NCBI RefSeq assembly: GCF_900156025.1
Contig: NZ_FTMO01000012.1
Span: forward strand, 1-64,000
Reading direction: 5' to 3'
From: Allobosea sp. TND4EK4
Lineage (GTDB): Bacteria; Pseudomonadota; Alphaproteobacteria; Rhizobiales; Beijerinckiaceae
DNA length: 64,000 nucleotides
Part shown: in pieces, positions 18,164 to 27,060 of the stretch
Position numbering within the stretch: position 1 is the first letter of the stretch
How the letters are laid out: every line of letters begins with the position of its first letter
The notes under the pieces: generated by a model
What the model saw: the letters and a program-made list of their open reading frames with translations, nothing else
What the model was told of the DNA's origin: nothing
Databases searched by the model: none
Made by a program: the position numbers and the translations under genes

Positions 18164-18170
18164 GGGCCTT

Positions 18171-19403
18171 TTGAAGCCACTTCGTATCCTCGCCATCGGC
18201 TCGTCCGGCAGCACGCATGTCGCTGGCCGCGTGTGTTGCTTCGCCGAACGTGGCCATCATGTCAGCCTCCTGACGGACATGGTCGTCGGCCTCGAAGGCG
18301 TGACCGAACTGACGCCTTCCGCCCCGCCCGGGCAGGATCAGTGGATTGCAACGGCCGCGCGCCTGCTCGGCCGGCTGGTGAGGCGCGATCTGAGCGGCCC
18401 TGCCGATATGGCGCGGCTGATGCTCGATTTCCGCCGCAAATTGCGACAGGCGGATGCTGATATCGTCCATATCCACTTCGCCTACAGCACCTGGGCCTGG
18501 ATGGCGGCTGCCTTGGGCGCACGCCCGCTCGTCGTCAGCATCATGGGCGGTGACATCCTGTTCAAGGAACAGGGAAGCCCGACCCCGCGGGGAATCGCGC
18601 TGACGAAACAGCTCCTCGGCCACGCCGACCTGATCACCTCGAAGTCCAACTTCCTGATCGGCGTGCTTGACGACCTCGGCGGCTATGGCGAAAAGGCGAT
18701 CCGCGTGGTCTGGGGGGTCGATCCAGAGGTCTTCAAGCCCGCCGACGGAACCGCGCTACGCGCAGCGAAGGGCATCCCGGCTGAAGCGAAGGTCATTCTC
18801 AGCCCCAAGATACTGACGCCGTTCTACAACATCCACATTCTCGTCGAAGCGATGGCGAAGATCGTCGCAAGCGTTCCCGAGGCGCATCTCGTCCTGACCG
18901 AATACGGTGCAGATCCGGCCTATCGCGCGCAGCTCGAACGACGAATAAGCGAGCTCGGCCTTACGCAGGCGGTCACGTTCGTCGGGCATGTCACGCACGA
19001 ACAGATGCCGGCATTCTACAGCATGGCCGATGTTGCCGTCGGTATTCCGGCATCCGACGGGCTGCCGCAGACGCTGCTGGAAGCCATGGCATGCGGCGTG
19101 CCCAGCGTCATCGGCCCGCTCGATCGCTACGGCGAGATCGTGCGGCACGAAGAGAGCGCGCTTCTGTCTCAGCTCGATCCCGCTTCCCTGGCGGATGCCG
19201 TGCTTCGCCTGTTGCAGAACGAGAAGCTCTACAACCATATCGCGACGCGCGGCCGAACTATCGTCGAGGCGAAAGCCAACTTCCCACGCGAGGCTGATCG
19301 TGTGGAACAGGCCTATAGACACCTGTCCGCTGCCGGCAAGACGAGATACCGGCCTCGTCTTGGCATACTGAAGGACGTCGCGCTCTATTGGCTTCGGTGG
19401 TAG
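18171..19403 (+). CDS. GT4-type glycosyltransferase
   Basis: 410 residues from TTG 18171, seven bases after the previous stop and preceded by TGAGGG; the longer frame from 18123 overlaps the upstream gene. The N-terminal half contains LKPLRILAIGSSGSTHVAGRV, IVHIHFAYSTWAWMAA and VVSIMGGDIL. The C-terminal half contains VVWGVDPEVFKP, LSPKILTPFYNIHILVEAM, and the EX7E-type donor site PQTLLEAMACGVPSVIGP. A retaining GT-B enzyme of family GT4 is the best fit. It presumably adds one of the later sugars in the repeat or cap, and may act on dTDP-rhamnose, UDP-ManNAc or a derivative. Confidence 0.87.
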   Translation: MKPLRILAIGSSGSTHVAGRVCCFAERGHHVSLLTDMVVGLEGVTELTPSAPPGQDQWIATAARLLGRLVRRDLSGPADMARLMLDFRRKLRQADADIVHIHFAYSTWAWMAAALGARPLVVSIMGGDILFKEQGSPTPRGIALTKQLLGHADLITSKSNFLIGVLDDLGGYGEKAIRVVWGVDPEVFKPADGTALRAAKGIPAEAKVILSPKILTPFYNIHILVEAMAKIVASVPEAHLVLTEYGADPAYRAQLERRISELGLTQAVTFVGHVTHEQMPAFYSMADVAVGIPASDGLPQTLLEAMACGVPSVIGPLDRYGEIVRHEESALLSQLDPASLADAVLRLLQNEKLYNHIATRGRTIVEAKANFPREADRVEQAYRHLSAAGKTRYRPRLGILKDVALYWLRW

Positions 19404-19446
19404 TCACGCGTCAAACTCGGGGCAGCGCGTCAAAAAGGTTCGCTTC

Positions 19447-20406
19447 ATGAAAGCTCTCGTCAAGAAGGCGATACGCAGGATCGCCAGCATGGCTCCGACG
19501 GCTGCCGGCATGCCGCAACGAGCCGTCCAGGGTGCCGCGGGGACGATCGCGGACAGCCAGACGCAGGATTATTGGACAGACTTCAACGTAACCCTACACC
19601 GCCGGTTCAAGGATGCCCAAGAATCGCTCGACTTCTTCCATTGGCGAAACGATCAGTATTTCGGCTATATTCAGCGCATGCCCGTCGCTGGCTTCGACGG
19701 CAAAGCCGTTCTGGACTACGGCTGCGGTCCCGGCCACGATGTGATCGGTTTCGCCAATTATTCGGCTCCATCCCGCCTTGTCGCAGCGGACATCTCGCCG
19801 AGCTCGCTCAAGGAAGCTGAAGAGCGCCTCGCGCTGCATGGCAAGGCCGCCGAGTTCGTCCAGCTCGATCCGGCGGCTATGAACCTGCCGTTCGCCTCAG
19901 ACAGCTTCGACCATATTCACTCGTCCGGTGTGCTCCATCACATGCCGAATCTCGACCTGGTCATGACCGAGCTGCGCCGCGTCTTGAAGCCCGGCGGCAC
20001 GTTCAACATCATGGTCTACAACTATGACAGCCTGTGGATGCATTTGTTTGTCGCGCATCACAAGCAGATCATCGAGAAGACTTATCAAGGCCTGAATCTG
20101 CGGGAAGCCTTCACCAGAACGACGGACACCGAGACTTGCCCGATCGCCGACTGCTATACGCCGCAGGAGTTCCTGGAGATTGCGCAGCGCAACGGCTTCC
20201 AGGGTGTCTTTACGGGCGCTGGCATCTCGATGCACGAGTTGCTCATCGCGCCGACGCGCTTTGCCGCCATTCAAGACCAGAAGCTGCCGCGCGAATGCCG
20301 CGAGTTCCTGCTCGCCCTCAAGACGGACGAGCATGGCTACCCGACCTATAACGGCCATCTTGCCGGCATCGATGCCTGCTTCCGGCTGACCAAGATCCGG
20401 GCATAA
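19447..20406 (+). CDS. Class I SAM-dependent methyltransferase
   Basis: 319 residues. A basic N-terminal 30 residues precede the domain; motif I is VLDYGCGPGHDV at about 88-99, followed by FDHIHSSGVLHHMP and LKPGGTFNIMVYNYDS. The C-terminal 100 residues (CPIADCYTPQEFLEIAQRNGF onward) form an extra substrate-binding region seen in sugar and lipid methyltransferases. It closes the plus-strand block that starts at 8794, 43 bp after the GT4 gene, and probably methylates the growing or finished glycan. A scar region of about 1 kb follows. Confidence 0.84.
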   Translation: MKALVKKAIRRIASMAPTAAGMPQRAVQGAAGTIADSQTQDYWTDFNVTLHRRFKDAQESLDFFHWRNDQYFGYIQRMPVAGFDGKAVLDYGCGPGHDVIGFANYSAPSRLVAADISPSSLKEAEERLALHGKAAEFVQLDPAAMNLPFASDSFDHIHSSGVLHHMPNLDLVMTELRRVLKPGGTFNIMVYNYDSLWMHLFVAHHKQIIEKTYQGLNLREAFTRTTDTETCPIADCYTPQEFLEIAQRNGFQGVFTGAGISMHELLIAPTRFAAIQDQKLPRECREFLLALKTDEHGYPTYNGHLAGIDACFRLTKIRA

Positions 20407-20793
20407 CAGGAGCTTTTACTGCGCAGACCTTCGTCGCTCGTGGGCGGTGTGGCGCCAGCAGCCCTTGCCGTCCACGCCGACCCGGATGTCGGCTGTGAAA
20501 GCAGGCTGGTGAACTAGCAGTTGGTAAACAGAGCCAGGGTCCGTATTGAAGATTCCGGCTTACGAACAGCGCCATGGGGTTCTTAAGAGCTCGATGCAGA
20601 AGGCTGTGTGCCCCCCGTGATCGCGAGCCTCTCAACGAGGACCTTGCGGCTGAACCAGTCGGCGACGCGCGGCGAGATAGACGAAGGCTCGCGACAACGG
20701 ATGCAGGTGATGCACCATCGTCCACTTGGTTCGGACGCGTTACCGGCAGTTTGAGCGGCAGGCGGGGAAGATCACGTGCCCCGGAGTTCTGCC
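20407..20793. other. Non-coding gap with no supportable gene
   Basis: 387 bp between the last glycan gene and the transposase remnant. Open frames on either strand lack family resemblance, conserved motifs or ribosome binding sites. It may be decayed coding DNA next to a mobile-element scar. Confidence 0.5.
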
Positions 20794-20990
20794 CTAGGGT
20801 CTGGACTGATGAGATCTGAGCCAGAGTCTGGCTGAAGCGAGGGTTACGGCTGCGAGGAAGTTTCTGGCGAGCTGTCGAATCGCGTCGCGATACGCCGGAA
20901 GTGATCACGCGTCTGTCCTCCATCGGGCAACCCTGCGCGGCTTGTTCGCCACAAGCGGTTCGATCAGTCGCCACTCGCTCTCGTCAGATC
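20794..20990 (-). mobile_element. Internally deleted, frameshifted IS5-family transposase remnant
   Basis: Read on the minus strand from about 20990, the DNA encodes SDESEWRLIEPLVANKPR, the typical N-terminus of IS5-type transposases (S/T-D-x-E-W-x-L-I-x-P-L). A frame change then gives MEDRRVI, matching the family's V-D-D-R-R-V. About 60 bp on, it reads RQLARNFLAAVTLASARLWL and stops at 20794-20796, which is the normal C-terminus (R-x-A-R-N-F-L-A-A-V-x-L-A-S). The whole central DDE catalytic core is missing. It is a dead element, roughly 0.2 kb instead of about 0.8 kb. No clean terminal repeats were found by eye. Confidence 0.72.
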
Positions 20991-21023
20991 GTATCGCGCC
21001 GTCAGCGCCAACAAGGGACAAGG

Positions 21024-21257
21024 ATGGCCCTCCTTGAGATCGTCAACTACCTCCAGGATTCACCCGAATGGGCTCAGGCTCGCCTCGGCATCCCGACCGC
21101 CTCCGGGTTCGCTTCGATTGCGACAAAGGAACGAGGCGGAGCCGAATGCCGCACCCGCCAGAGCGATCTCTACAAGCTCCCCAACAAGCGACTGACCGGC
21201 GAGGTGATGGAAGGGTTCGCCTCGCCGCATAGCCTCACGCCCCATCTCGCGGACTAA
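21024..21257 (+). pseudogene. Truncated YqaJ/lambda-exonuclease-type phage recombinase
   Basis: 77 residues from ATG 21024, with a GGACAAGG ribosome-binding region. LQDSPEWAQARLGIPTASGF and the following KERGGAECRTRQSDLYKL align with the N-terminus of YqaJ-family phage exonucleases (Q-G-S-P-E-W-x-x-A-R-L-G-I-P-T-A-S, then G-G-x-S-x-T-R). Full-length members run to about 200 residues or more and carry the catalytic Asp-Glu-x-Lys residues further on, which are lost here. The fragment ends in TAA after a short unrelated tail. It is a prophage leftover at the junction between the glycan block and the rml genes. Confidence 0.68.
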
Positions 21258-21400
21258 GGTGCCTGCAGCCCTGTTTTTCATGCGTCGCCGTGGCCCCACC
21301 GATGGCGCCACCCGCGACTTGACGATAAGGACACGCGACCTTCCAGAATCGTCTTCTGCACGGTTTATCTGCCAAGGACTTCAGGGCGCCGGGAACGCGT

Positions 21401-22456
21401 ATGCCATCGAAATTCCTCGTCACGGGCGGCGCCGGGTTTATCGGCTCCGCCGTCGTGCGCAAGCTGATCGGCGAGACGCAGCATGATGTCTGCGTCGTCG
21501 ACAAGCTGACCTATGCCGGCAACCTCGCCTCCCTCGCGCCGATTTCAGGGAGCAATCGCTACCGCTTCGAGCAGGCCGATATCGGCGACGGCGAGCGCAT
21601 GCGGGCGCTCTTCGCCGAATTCCAGCCCGACATCGTCATGCATCTGGCCGCCGAGAGCCATGTCGACCGCTCGATCGATGGTCCCGGCGACTTCATCCAG
21701 ACCAATATCGTCGGGACCTTCGCGCTGCTGCAGGAGGCGCTGCGGCACTGGCGCAGCCTGGAGGGCGAAGCCAGGGAGCGCTTCCGCTTCCACCACATCT
21801 CGACCGACGAGGTCTTCGGCTCGCTCGGCGAGGAAGGCTTCTTCCGCGAGGACACGGCCTACCAGCCAAACTCGCCCTATTCCGCCTCCAAGGCGGCATC
21901 GGACCATCTCGTTCGCGCCTGGCACCACACCTACGGCCTGCCGGTGGTGATGACCAATTGCTCCAACAATTACGGGCCCTATCACTTCCCGGAGAAGCTG
22001 ATCCCGCTGATGATCATCAACGCGCTGGAGGGCAAGCCGCTGCCGGTCTACGGCAACGGCCTCAACGTGCGAGACTGGCTCTATGTCGACGACCATGCCG
22101 ATGCGCTGCTGACGGTGGCGGAGCGCGGTGCGCTCGGCGAGAGCTACAATATCGGCGGGCATAACGAGAAGACGAACATCGACGTGGTGAAGGGAATCTG
22201 CGCCATTCTCGACGAGCTCAGGCCCGATCCGGCGGGCCCGCATGAGCGGCTGATAGCTTACGTGACGGATCGCCCCGGCCATGATGCGCGTTATGCGATC
22301 GATGCCGGAAAGATCGGCCGCGAGCTCGGCTGGACGCCCAGGGAGACCTTCGAGACGGGCCTGCGCCGCACGGTCGAATGGTATCTCGCCAACCAGACAT
22401 GGTGGGGCGACATCCGCTCCGGCGTCTATCGCGGCGAGCGCCTCGGCGCGGCCTGA
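21401..22456 (+). CDS. rmlB: dTDP-glucose 4,6-dehydratase
   Basis: 351 residues, the normal length. The extended SDR fold shows NAD-binding GGAGFIGS at about 8-15, [12 protein letters not shown], the catalytic [11 protein letters not shown] segment with the Asp-Glu pair, and YSASKAASD (YxxxK). Later [15 protein letters not shown] and the C-terminal [11 protein letters not shown] are characteristic of RmlB. It converts dTDP-glucose to dTDP-4-keto-6-deoxyglucose. First gene of rmlBCDA, with rmlC starting 17 bp downstream. The product supplies L-rhamnose or another 6-deoxyhexose to the neighbouring glycan locus. Confidence 0.97.
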   Translation: MPSKFLVTGGAGFIGSAVVRKLIGETQHDVCVVDKLTYAGNLASLAPISGSNRYRFEQADIGDGERMRALFAEFQPDIVMHLAAESHVDRSIDGPGDFIQTNIVGTFALLQEALRHWRSLEGEARERFRFHHISTDEVFGSLGEEGFFREDTAYQPNSPYSASKAASDHLVRAWHHTYGLPVVMTNCSNNYGPYHFPEKLIPLMIINALEGKPLPVYGNGLNVRDWLYVDDHADALLTVAERGALGESYNIGGHNEKTNIDVVKGICAILDELRPDPAGPHERLIAYVTDRPGHDARYAIDAGKIGRELGWTPRETFETGLRRTVEWYLANQTWWGDIRSGVYRGERLGAA

Positions 22457-22473
22457 ACCGGACGGACGAGACC

Positions 22474-23031
22474 ATGCTCAGCGTCGAAGCGACCGACATC
22501 CCCGCGGTCAAGATCATCACTCCGAAGAAGCATGGCGACCATCGCGGCTTCTTCTCCGAGGTCTACAAGCAGTCCGACATGGCGGCGGCGGGCATCGACC
22601 TCGTCTTCGTGCAGGACAACCACTCGCTCTCGGCGCAGGTCGGCACGCTGCGGGGCCTGCACTTCCAGTCGGCGCCCTTCGCGCAGGACAAGCTGGTGCG
22701 CGTGGCTCGTGGCCGGATCCTCGACGTCGCGGTGGACCTTCGCGCCTCCTCGCCCAGCTTCGGCCAGCATGTCGCAGTCGAGCTTTCGGCCGAGAACTGG
22801 CGCCAGCTCCTCGTGCCCATCGGCTTCGCCCATGGCTTCGTCACGCTCGAGCCAGATACCGAGGTGCTCTACAAGGTGACGGCGCCCTACGGCCCGGCCA
22901 ACGACCATGGCCTCGCCTTCGACGATCCGGCCCTCGGCATCGACTGGCGTCTGCCGCATGATCAGCTCGTGCTCTCGGACAAGGACCGCAAGCATCCGCG
23001 CCTCGCCGATCTTCCGCGCTATTTCGACTGA
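22474..23031 (+). CDS. rmlC: dTDP-4-dehydrorhamnose 3,5-epimerase
   Basis: 185 residues from ATG 22474; the open frame extends upstream into rmlB but the conserved protein begins just after this ATG. Cupin fold with IITPKKHGDHRGFFSEVYKQ, QDNHSLS, LRGLHFQ carrying the catalytic histidine, RILDVAVDLR, and IPIGFAHGF-like VPIGFAHGF. It epimerises C3 and C5 of the 4-keto sugar made by RmlB. It lies between rmlB and rmlD with short spacers, consistent with one operon. Confidence 0.96.
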   Translation: MLSVEATDIPAVKIITPKKHGDHRGFFSEVYKQSDMAAAGIDLVFVQDNHSLSAQVGTLRGLHFQSAPFAQDKLVRVARGRILDVAVDLRASSPSFGQHVAVELSAENWRQLLVPIGFAHGFVTLEPDTEVLYKVTAPYGPANDHGLAFDDPALGIDWRLPHDQLVLSDKDRKHPRLADLPRYFD

Positions 23032-23049
23032 GCGCGGGAGCGACAGGCC

Positions 23050-23943
23050 ATGCGGATCACCGTCACGGGACAATCGGGCCAGGTCGTGCTCTCCATGTTG
23101 GAGCGCGCGCCAGAGGGCGTGACCGTGACGGCGCTGGGACGCCCCGGGCTCGACCTGGAGCAGCCCTGCTCGATCGGCCCGGCGATCATTGCCTCCCGGC
23201 CGGACCTCGTCGTCAATGCCGCGGCCTTTACCGCCGTCGATCTCGCGGAAAGCGAGGAGGCAGCCGCTCAAACGGTCAATGGTGCCGCGGCTGGCGAGGT
23301 CGCGCGCGCCGCCGCCCGGCTCGGCGTCCCGGTGATCCAGATCTCGACCGACTACGTCTTCGACGGCAGCCTCGACCGGCCCTATCGCGAGGGCGATCCG
23401 GTCGGGCCGATCTCGGCCTATGGCCGCAGCAAGCTAGCCGGTGAAGAGGCGGTGGCCGCGGCCACCCCGAACCACGCGATCCTCCGGACCGCCTGGGTCT
23501 ACAGCCCCTTCGGCAAGAACTTCGTCAAGACCATGCTGCGGCTGGCCGAGACGCGCGACGAGGTCGGCGTCGTCGCCGACCAGGTCGGCAGCCCGACGAG
23601 CGCCCTCGACGCCGCGGATGCGATCTTCACCGTGGCCCGCAATCTGGTGGAGCGCCCCAACGAAGCGACGCTGCGCGGCGTCTTCCATATGGGCGCGCAG
23701 GGCGAGGCGGTCTGGGCGGATGTGGCCGAGGCGATCTTCGCCGAGCGTGAGCGGCTTGGCGGCATGCCGGTGCGGGTCAAGCGCATCGCGACCACCGACT
23801 ACCCGACGCCCGCGCGTCGACCGGCGAATTCACGGCTGGACTCCTCCAGGCTCAAGACGATTCATGGGGCTGGCCTGCCGCATTGGCAGGCCTCGCTCGC
23901 GTCCTGCGTGCGCCGGCTCCTGAGCACCGAACAGACGGGATAG
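23050..23943 (+). CDS. rmlD: dTDP-4-dehydrorhamnose reductase
   Basis: 297 residues. N-terminal GQSGQV is the dinucleotide-binding loop, AAFTAVDLAE matches the family's N-A-A-x-T-x-V-D, and STDYVFDG and YGRSKLAGE carry the catalytic Thr/Tyr-x3-Lys set. The C-terminal end has the R-P-x-x-S-x-L-D equivalent RRPANSRLDSSRL. It reduces the 4-keto group with NAD(P)H to give dTDP-L-rhamnose. Spacing to rmlA is 6 bp. Confidence 0.96.
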   Translation: MRITVTGQSGQVVLSMLERAPEGVTVTALGRPGLDLEQPCSIGPAIIASRPDLVVNAAAFTAVDLAESEEAAAQTVNGAAAGEVARAAARLGVPVIQISTDYVFDGSLDRPYREGDPVGPISAYGRSKLAGEEAVAAATPNHAILRTAWVYSPFGKNFVKTMLRLAETRDEVGVVADQVGSPTSALDAADAIFTVARNLVERPNEATLRGVFHMGAQGEAVWADVAEAIFAERERLGGMPVRVKRIATTDYPTPARRPANSRLDSSRLKTIHGAGLPHWQASLASCVRRLLSTEQTG

Positions 23944-23949
23944 ACGACG

Positions 23950-24834
23950 ATGAAGGGCATCATCCTGGCGGGCGGTTCCGGCACGCGGCTGCACCCGATG
24001 ACGCTGGCCATGTCGAAGCAGCTTCTGCCTGTCTACGACAAGCCGATGATCTATTATCCGCTCTCGACGCTGATGCTGGCCGGCATCCGCGAGGTGCTGA
24101 TCATCTCGACGCCGCACGACCTGCCGCATTTCAAGCGCCTGCTCGGCGACGGCTCCGACTGGGGCATGAGCCTGTCCTATGCCGAGCAGCCGCATCCGGG
24201 CGGGCTGGCGCAGGCCTATCTCATCGGCGCCGACTTCGTCGCCGGCCAGCCCTCGGTGCTGATCCTCGGCGACAACCTGTTCTACGGCCACACCCTGCCG
24301 GAAATGATGGCCTCCGCCTCGGCGCGGGCCACGGGCGCCAGCGTCTTTGCTTATCATGTCCGGGATCCCGAGCGTTACGGCGTGGTCGAGTTCGACGCCG
24401 CCGGCAAGGCGATCTCGATCGAGGAGAAGCCCAAGGCGCCGAAGTCGAGCTGGGCTGTGACGGGGCTCTACTTCTACGACGCCCAGGTCGTCGACATCGC
24501 CGCCAGCCTCAAGCCGTCCGCCCGTGGCGAGCTCGAGATCACCGACGTCAACCGCATCTATCTCGAGCGGGGCGAGCTTTCGGTCGAATGCATGGGCCGT
24601 GGCTTCGCCTGGCTGGATACCGGAACGCCCGACAGCCTGCTGGAGGCGTGCGAATTCGTGCGCACCCTGCAAAGCAGACAAGGCCTTTTCATTGCATGCC
24701 CCGAGGAGATCGCAGCGAGACAGGGATGGATCTCTGTCCAGCAGACCAGGCGTCTTGGCGAGAAGCTGACGAAGTGCGCCTACGGCTCGTATCTGATCGG
24801 CGTGTCACGGGAACTGGAGTTCCGCTCCGCCTGA
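23950..24834 (+). CDS. rmlA: Glucose-1-phosphate thymidylyltransferase
   Basis: 294 residues, usual length. [11 protein letters not shown] is the nucleotidyltransferase signature, followed by [41 protein letters not shown] and [15 protein letters not shown]. It makes dTDP-glucose from dTTP and glucose 1-phosphate and is the entry point of the rml pathway. It is last in the operon here (order B-C-D-A). A 149-bp gap with no evident gene or strong terminator separates it from the converging GntR gene. Confidence 0.97.
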   Translation: MKGIILAGGSGTRLHPMTLAMSKQLLPVYDKPMIYYPLSTLMLAGIREVLIISTPHDLPHFKRLLGDGSDWGMSLSYAEQPHPGGLAQAYLIGADFVAGQPSVLILGDNLFYGHTLPEMMASASARATGASVFAYHVRDPERYGVVEFDAAGKAISIEEKPKAPKSSWAVTGLYFYDAQVVDIAASLKPSARGELEITDVNRIYLERGELSVECMGRGFAWLDTGTPDSLLEACEFVRTLQSRQGLFIACPEEIAARQGWISVQQTRRLGEKLTKCAYGSYLIGVSRELEFRSA

Positions 24835-24983
24835 CCGGAACGGGTCACACCGGCTTGGGCCAGATGACCAGCCGACGACGTCGGAGCCGTGGTTTCCCGG
24901 CCCGCCGGCGCAGATTTTGCTGCAGAGCGCCCCTTCCCGATCCGGCACATCGCCTTCTTCCGCGAGAATCAGCTTTCTCTGCT

Positions 24984-25685
24984 CTAGCTCGCAATGAACG
25001 GCACCTTCATCCGGTCGGAGGACTGGACGATGTGGTGGCGCATGGCGATGGCCGCGGTTTCGCCGTCGCGCCGGCCAAGCGCGCGCAGGATCGCGCCGTG
25101 CTCGACAAAGGCTTCCTGCAGCCTCGTGGGTTCCAGCACGGGGGGGCGCTGCGTGCGCGTGATAATCGGCCGATAGAGGCCGATGATGTCGCTGATCGAG
25201 CGGTTGCCCGCGATCTCGGCGATCGTCATGTGCAGGGTGAAGTCGCATTCCATCGCGTCGACGAAGCGCGACTGCTCGATGGCTTCGCGCATCGCCTCGT
25301 TGAGATCGGAGAGCTTCGAGAGGTCCTCCTGAGACGCGTGCCGCGCGGCCAGCTTCACGGTGAAGCCCTCCAGCGCGAAGCGAAGCTGGTAGATCTCCAC
25401 CTCGGAGAAGCGCTGCTCGAAGGTCCAGCCGGTCAGGTCGGCATCCGGCCGCTCGAAGCCTTCGGTAACGAAGGCGCCGCGGGCCGGCTCGATCCGAATC
25501 ACCCCCATGCCTTCGAGCTGGAGGACGGCCTCTCGCACGGTCGGGCGGCTGACGCCGAGGCGCTGCGCCAGCTCGCGCTGTGGCGGCACGCGATCCCCCG
25601 GCTTCAGACCGGCATCGGTGATCAGCCGCCTGATCTGCTGGACGAGTTGGCTCGCGACGGGGCGCCTGTCCTTTTCCACACGCAT
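24984..25685 (-). CDS. GntR-family (FadR/FCD subfamily) transcriptional regulator
   Basis: 233 residues. The winged HTH at about 10-75 contains QLVQQIRRLI, RVPPQRELAQRLGVSRPTVREAVLQLEGMGVI. The C-terminal all-helical FCD ligand domain (about 85-225) shows FALEGFTVKLAARHASQED and the metal-binding histidines in DFTLHMTIAEI and ALGRRDGETAAIAMRHHI. It is divergent from the iron alcohol dehydrogenase gene across 146 bp that contains a 20-bp palindrome. It likely represses the dehydrogenase and TRAP binding-protein genes until an organic acid binds. Confidence 0.9.
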   Translation of the reverse strand: MRVEKDRRPVASQLVQQIRRLITDAGLKPGDRVPPQRELAQRLGVSRPTVREAVLQLEGMGVIRIEPARGAFVTEGFERPDADLTGWTFEQRFSEVEIYQLRFALEGFTVKLAARHASQEDLSKLSDLNEAMREAIEQSRFVDAMECDFTLHMTIAEIAGNRSISDIIGLYRPIITRTQRPPVLEPTRLQEAFVEHGAILRALGRRDGETAAIAMRHHIVQSSDRMKVPFIAS

Positions 25686-25758
25686 CGGGCCTCTCCGTCA
25701 TCGTCATGGCGTCTTGCTGGCTAAGCGTTGACGGCCTCGGCAATCCCGTGTCAATTCG

Positions 25759-25778
25759 TGGCCATACCGGTAAGACCA
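25759..25778. promoter_or_regulatory. Candidate GntR/FCD operator palindrome
   Basis: TGGCCATACC|GGTAAGACCA is a 20-bp palindrome with 8 of 10 arm positions complementary. It sits between the divergent GntR and alcohol dehydrogenase starts. FCD-type regulators usually bind short symmetric sites of this size near their own promoter. Assignment is by symmetry and position only. Confidence 0.45.
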
Positions 25779-25831
25779 TCGCGCCGACGGATGTCGGGAA
25801 GCGGACGGTCACCCGCAGGCGAGGACATCCT

Positions 25832-26965
25832 ATGGCTCTGATCACCTATCTCACCACCGTCAAATTCGGCTTCGGCGAGATCGCCGGGATCGAGGCCGAT
25901 CTGGCTGGGCTCGGCGTTGCCAAGCCGCTCATCGTCACGGACAAGGGGATCGTCGCGGCCGGCCTGGTTTCGGGCATCGCCGCGCACTCCCCGCTGCTCG
26001 CGTCGGCCCCGGTTTTCGACGGCACCCCGACCAATCCGACCGAGGCGGCCACGCGCGCGGCCCTCGCCGTCTACAGGCAGAATGGCTGCGATGGTCTCGT
26101 GGCAATCGGCGGCGGCTCGCCGATCGATCTGGCCAAGGCCGTCGCGCTGCTGGCGACCCATGACGGGGAGCTTGCGAGCTATGCCGCGATCCTCGGCGGC
26201 ATCCCCAGGATCACCGCGGCCGTGGCGCCGGTCATCGCCGTCCCCACGACATCGGGCACGGGCAGCGAGGTCGGCCGCGCCGCGCTGGTGACGCTGGAGG
26301 ATGGGCGCAAGCTCGGCTTCATCTCCCCCTATCTCATCCCGAAGCTGGCGATCTGTGATCCGGAGCTGACGCTCGGGCTGCCGGCCTGGCTGACCGCGGC
26401 CACCGGCATGGATGCGGTCACGCACTGCATCGAGACCTATCTGAGTCCGCGCGAGAACCCGCCGGCCGAGGCGATCGCCCTCGACGGGCTGAAGCGGGCC
26501 GTCGGCTTCATCGAGCGCGCCGTCAAGGATGGCAGCGACCGCGAGGCGCGCAAGGAAATGATGATGGCGGCGCTGCAGGGCGGCCTCACCTTCCAGAAGG
26601 GCCTCGGGGCGGTCCATGCGCTCTCGCATCCGCTGGGCGGGCTGAAGGAGATCTCGCTGCATCACGGCACGCTGAACGCGGTGCTCCTGCCTGCCGTGCT
26701 GCGCTTCAACGAGCCGGCGGCGGCGGCGAAATATGCCGCGATCCGGGCTGCGCTCGGCCTGGCCGCCGACGCCGATCTCGCGACCTGGGTGGCCGATCTG
26801 GTAAAGCGGCTCGGCATGCCGGGCAGCCTCTCGCAGATGGGACTGTCGCGCGAGGTGCTTCCGGCCATCGCCGAGGCTGCCACCAAGGACCATTCGAGCG
26901 CGACCAATCCGCGCGAGGCCAAGGCCGCCGACTATCAGGCGATGCTGGAGGCCTCCTTCGGCTGA
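25832..26965 (+). CDS. Iron-containing (group III) alcohol dehydrogenase
   Basis: 377 residues from ATG 25832 with GAGGA just upstream; upstream in-frame codons belong to the GntR intergenic region. The N-terminal dinucleotide domain has IVTDKGIVAAGL and the GGGSPIDLAK loop. The C-terminal helical metal domain contains TAATGMDAVTHCIETYLS and VHALSHPLGGLKEISLHHGTLNAVLLP, which carry the Asp and His ligands for Fe2+. It oxidises or reduces a small alcohol, hydroxyacid or aldehyde with NAD(P). Placed ahead of a TRAP solute-binding protein, it may act on the imported compound or its product. Confidence 0.9.
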   Translation: MALITYLTTVKFGFGEIAGIEADLAGLGVAKPLIVTDKGIVAAGLVSGIAAHSPLLASAPVFDGTPTNPTEAATRAALAVYRQNGCDGLVAIGGGSPIDLAKAVALLATHDGELASYAAILGGIPRITAAVAPVIAVPTTSGTGSEVGRAALVTLEDGRKLGFISPYLIPKLAICDPELTLGLPAWLTAATGMDAVTHCIETYLSPRENPPAEAIALDGLKRAVGFIERAVKDGSDREARKEMMMAALQGGLTFQKGLGAVHALSHPLGGLKEISLHHGTLNAVLLPAVLRFNEPAAAAKYAAIRAALGLAADADLATWVADLVKRLGMPGSLSQMGLSREVLPAIAEAATKDHSSATNPREAKAADYQAMLEASFG

Positions 26966-27060
26966 CAGACCGCCATAGCGCCGGCCGACGTGCCGGGAGT
27001 TTCGTCGAGCAAAGGCCCGCCGACGCCATCCGAGCAAGGGCCGACAAGGGAGAGAACGAG

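Noticed and set aside
20318..20974. 218-residue minus-strand open frame over the gap at 20.4-21.0 kb
   Set aside because: Only the short part overlapping the transposase remnant shows similarity; the rest is Arg/Ser-rich without motifs and runs over the methyltransferase end.
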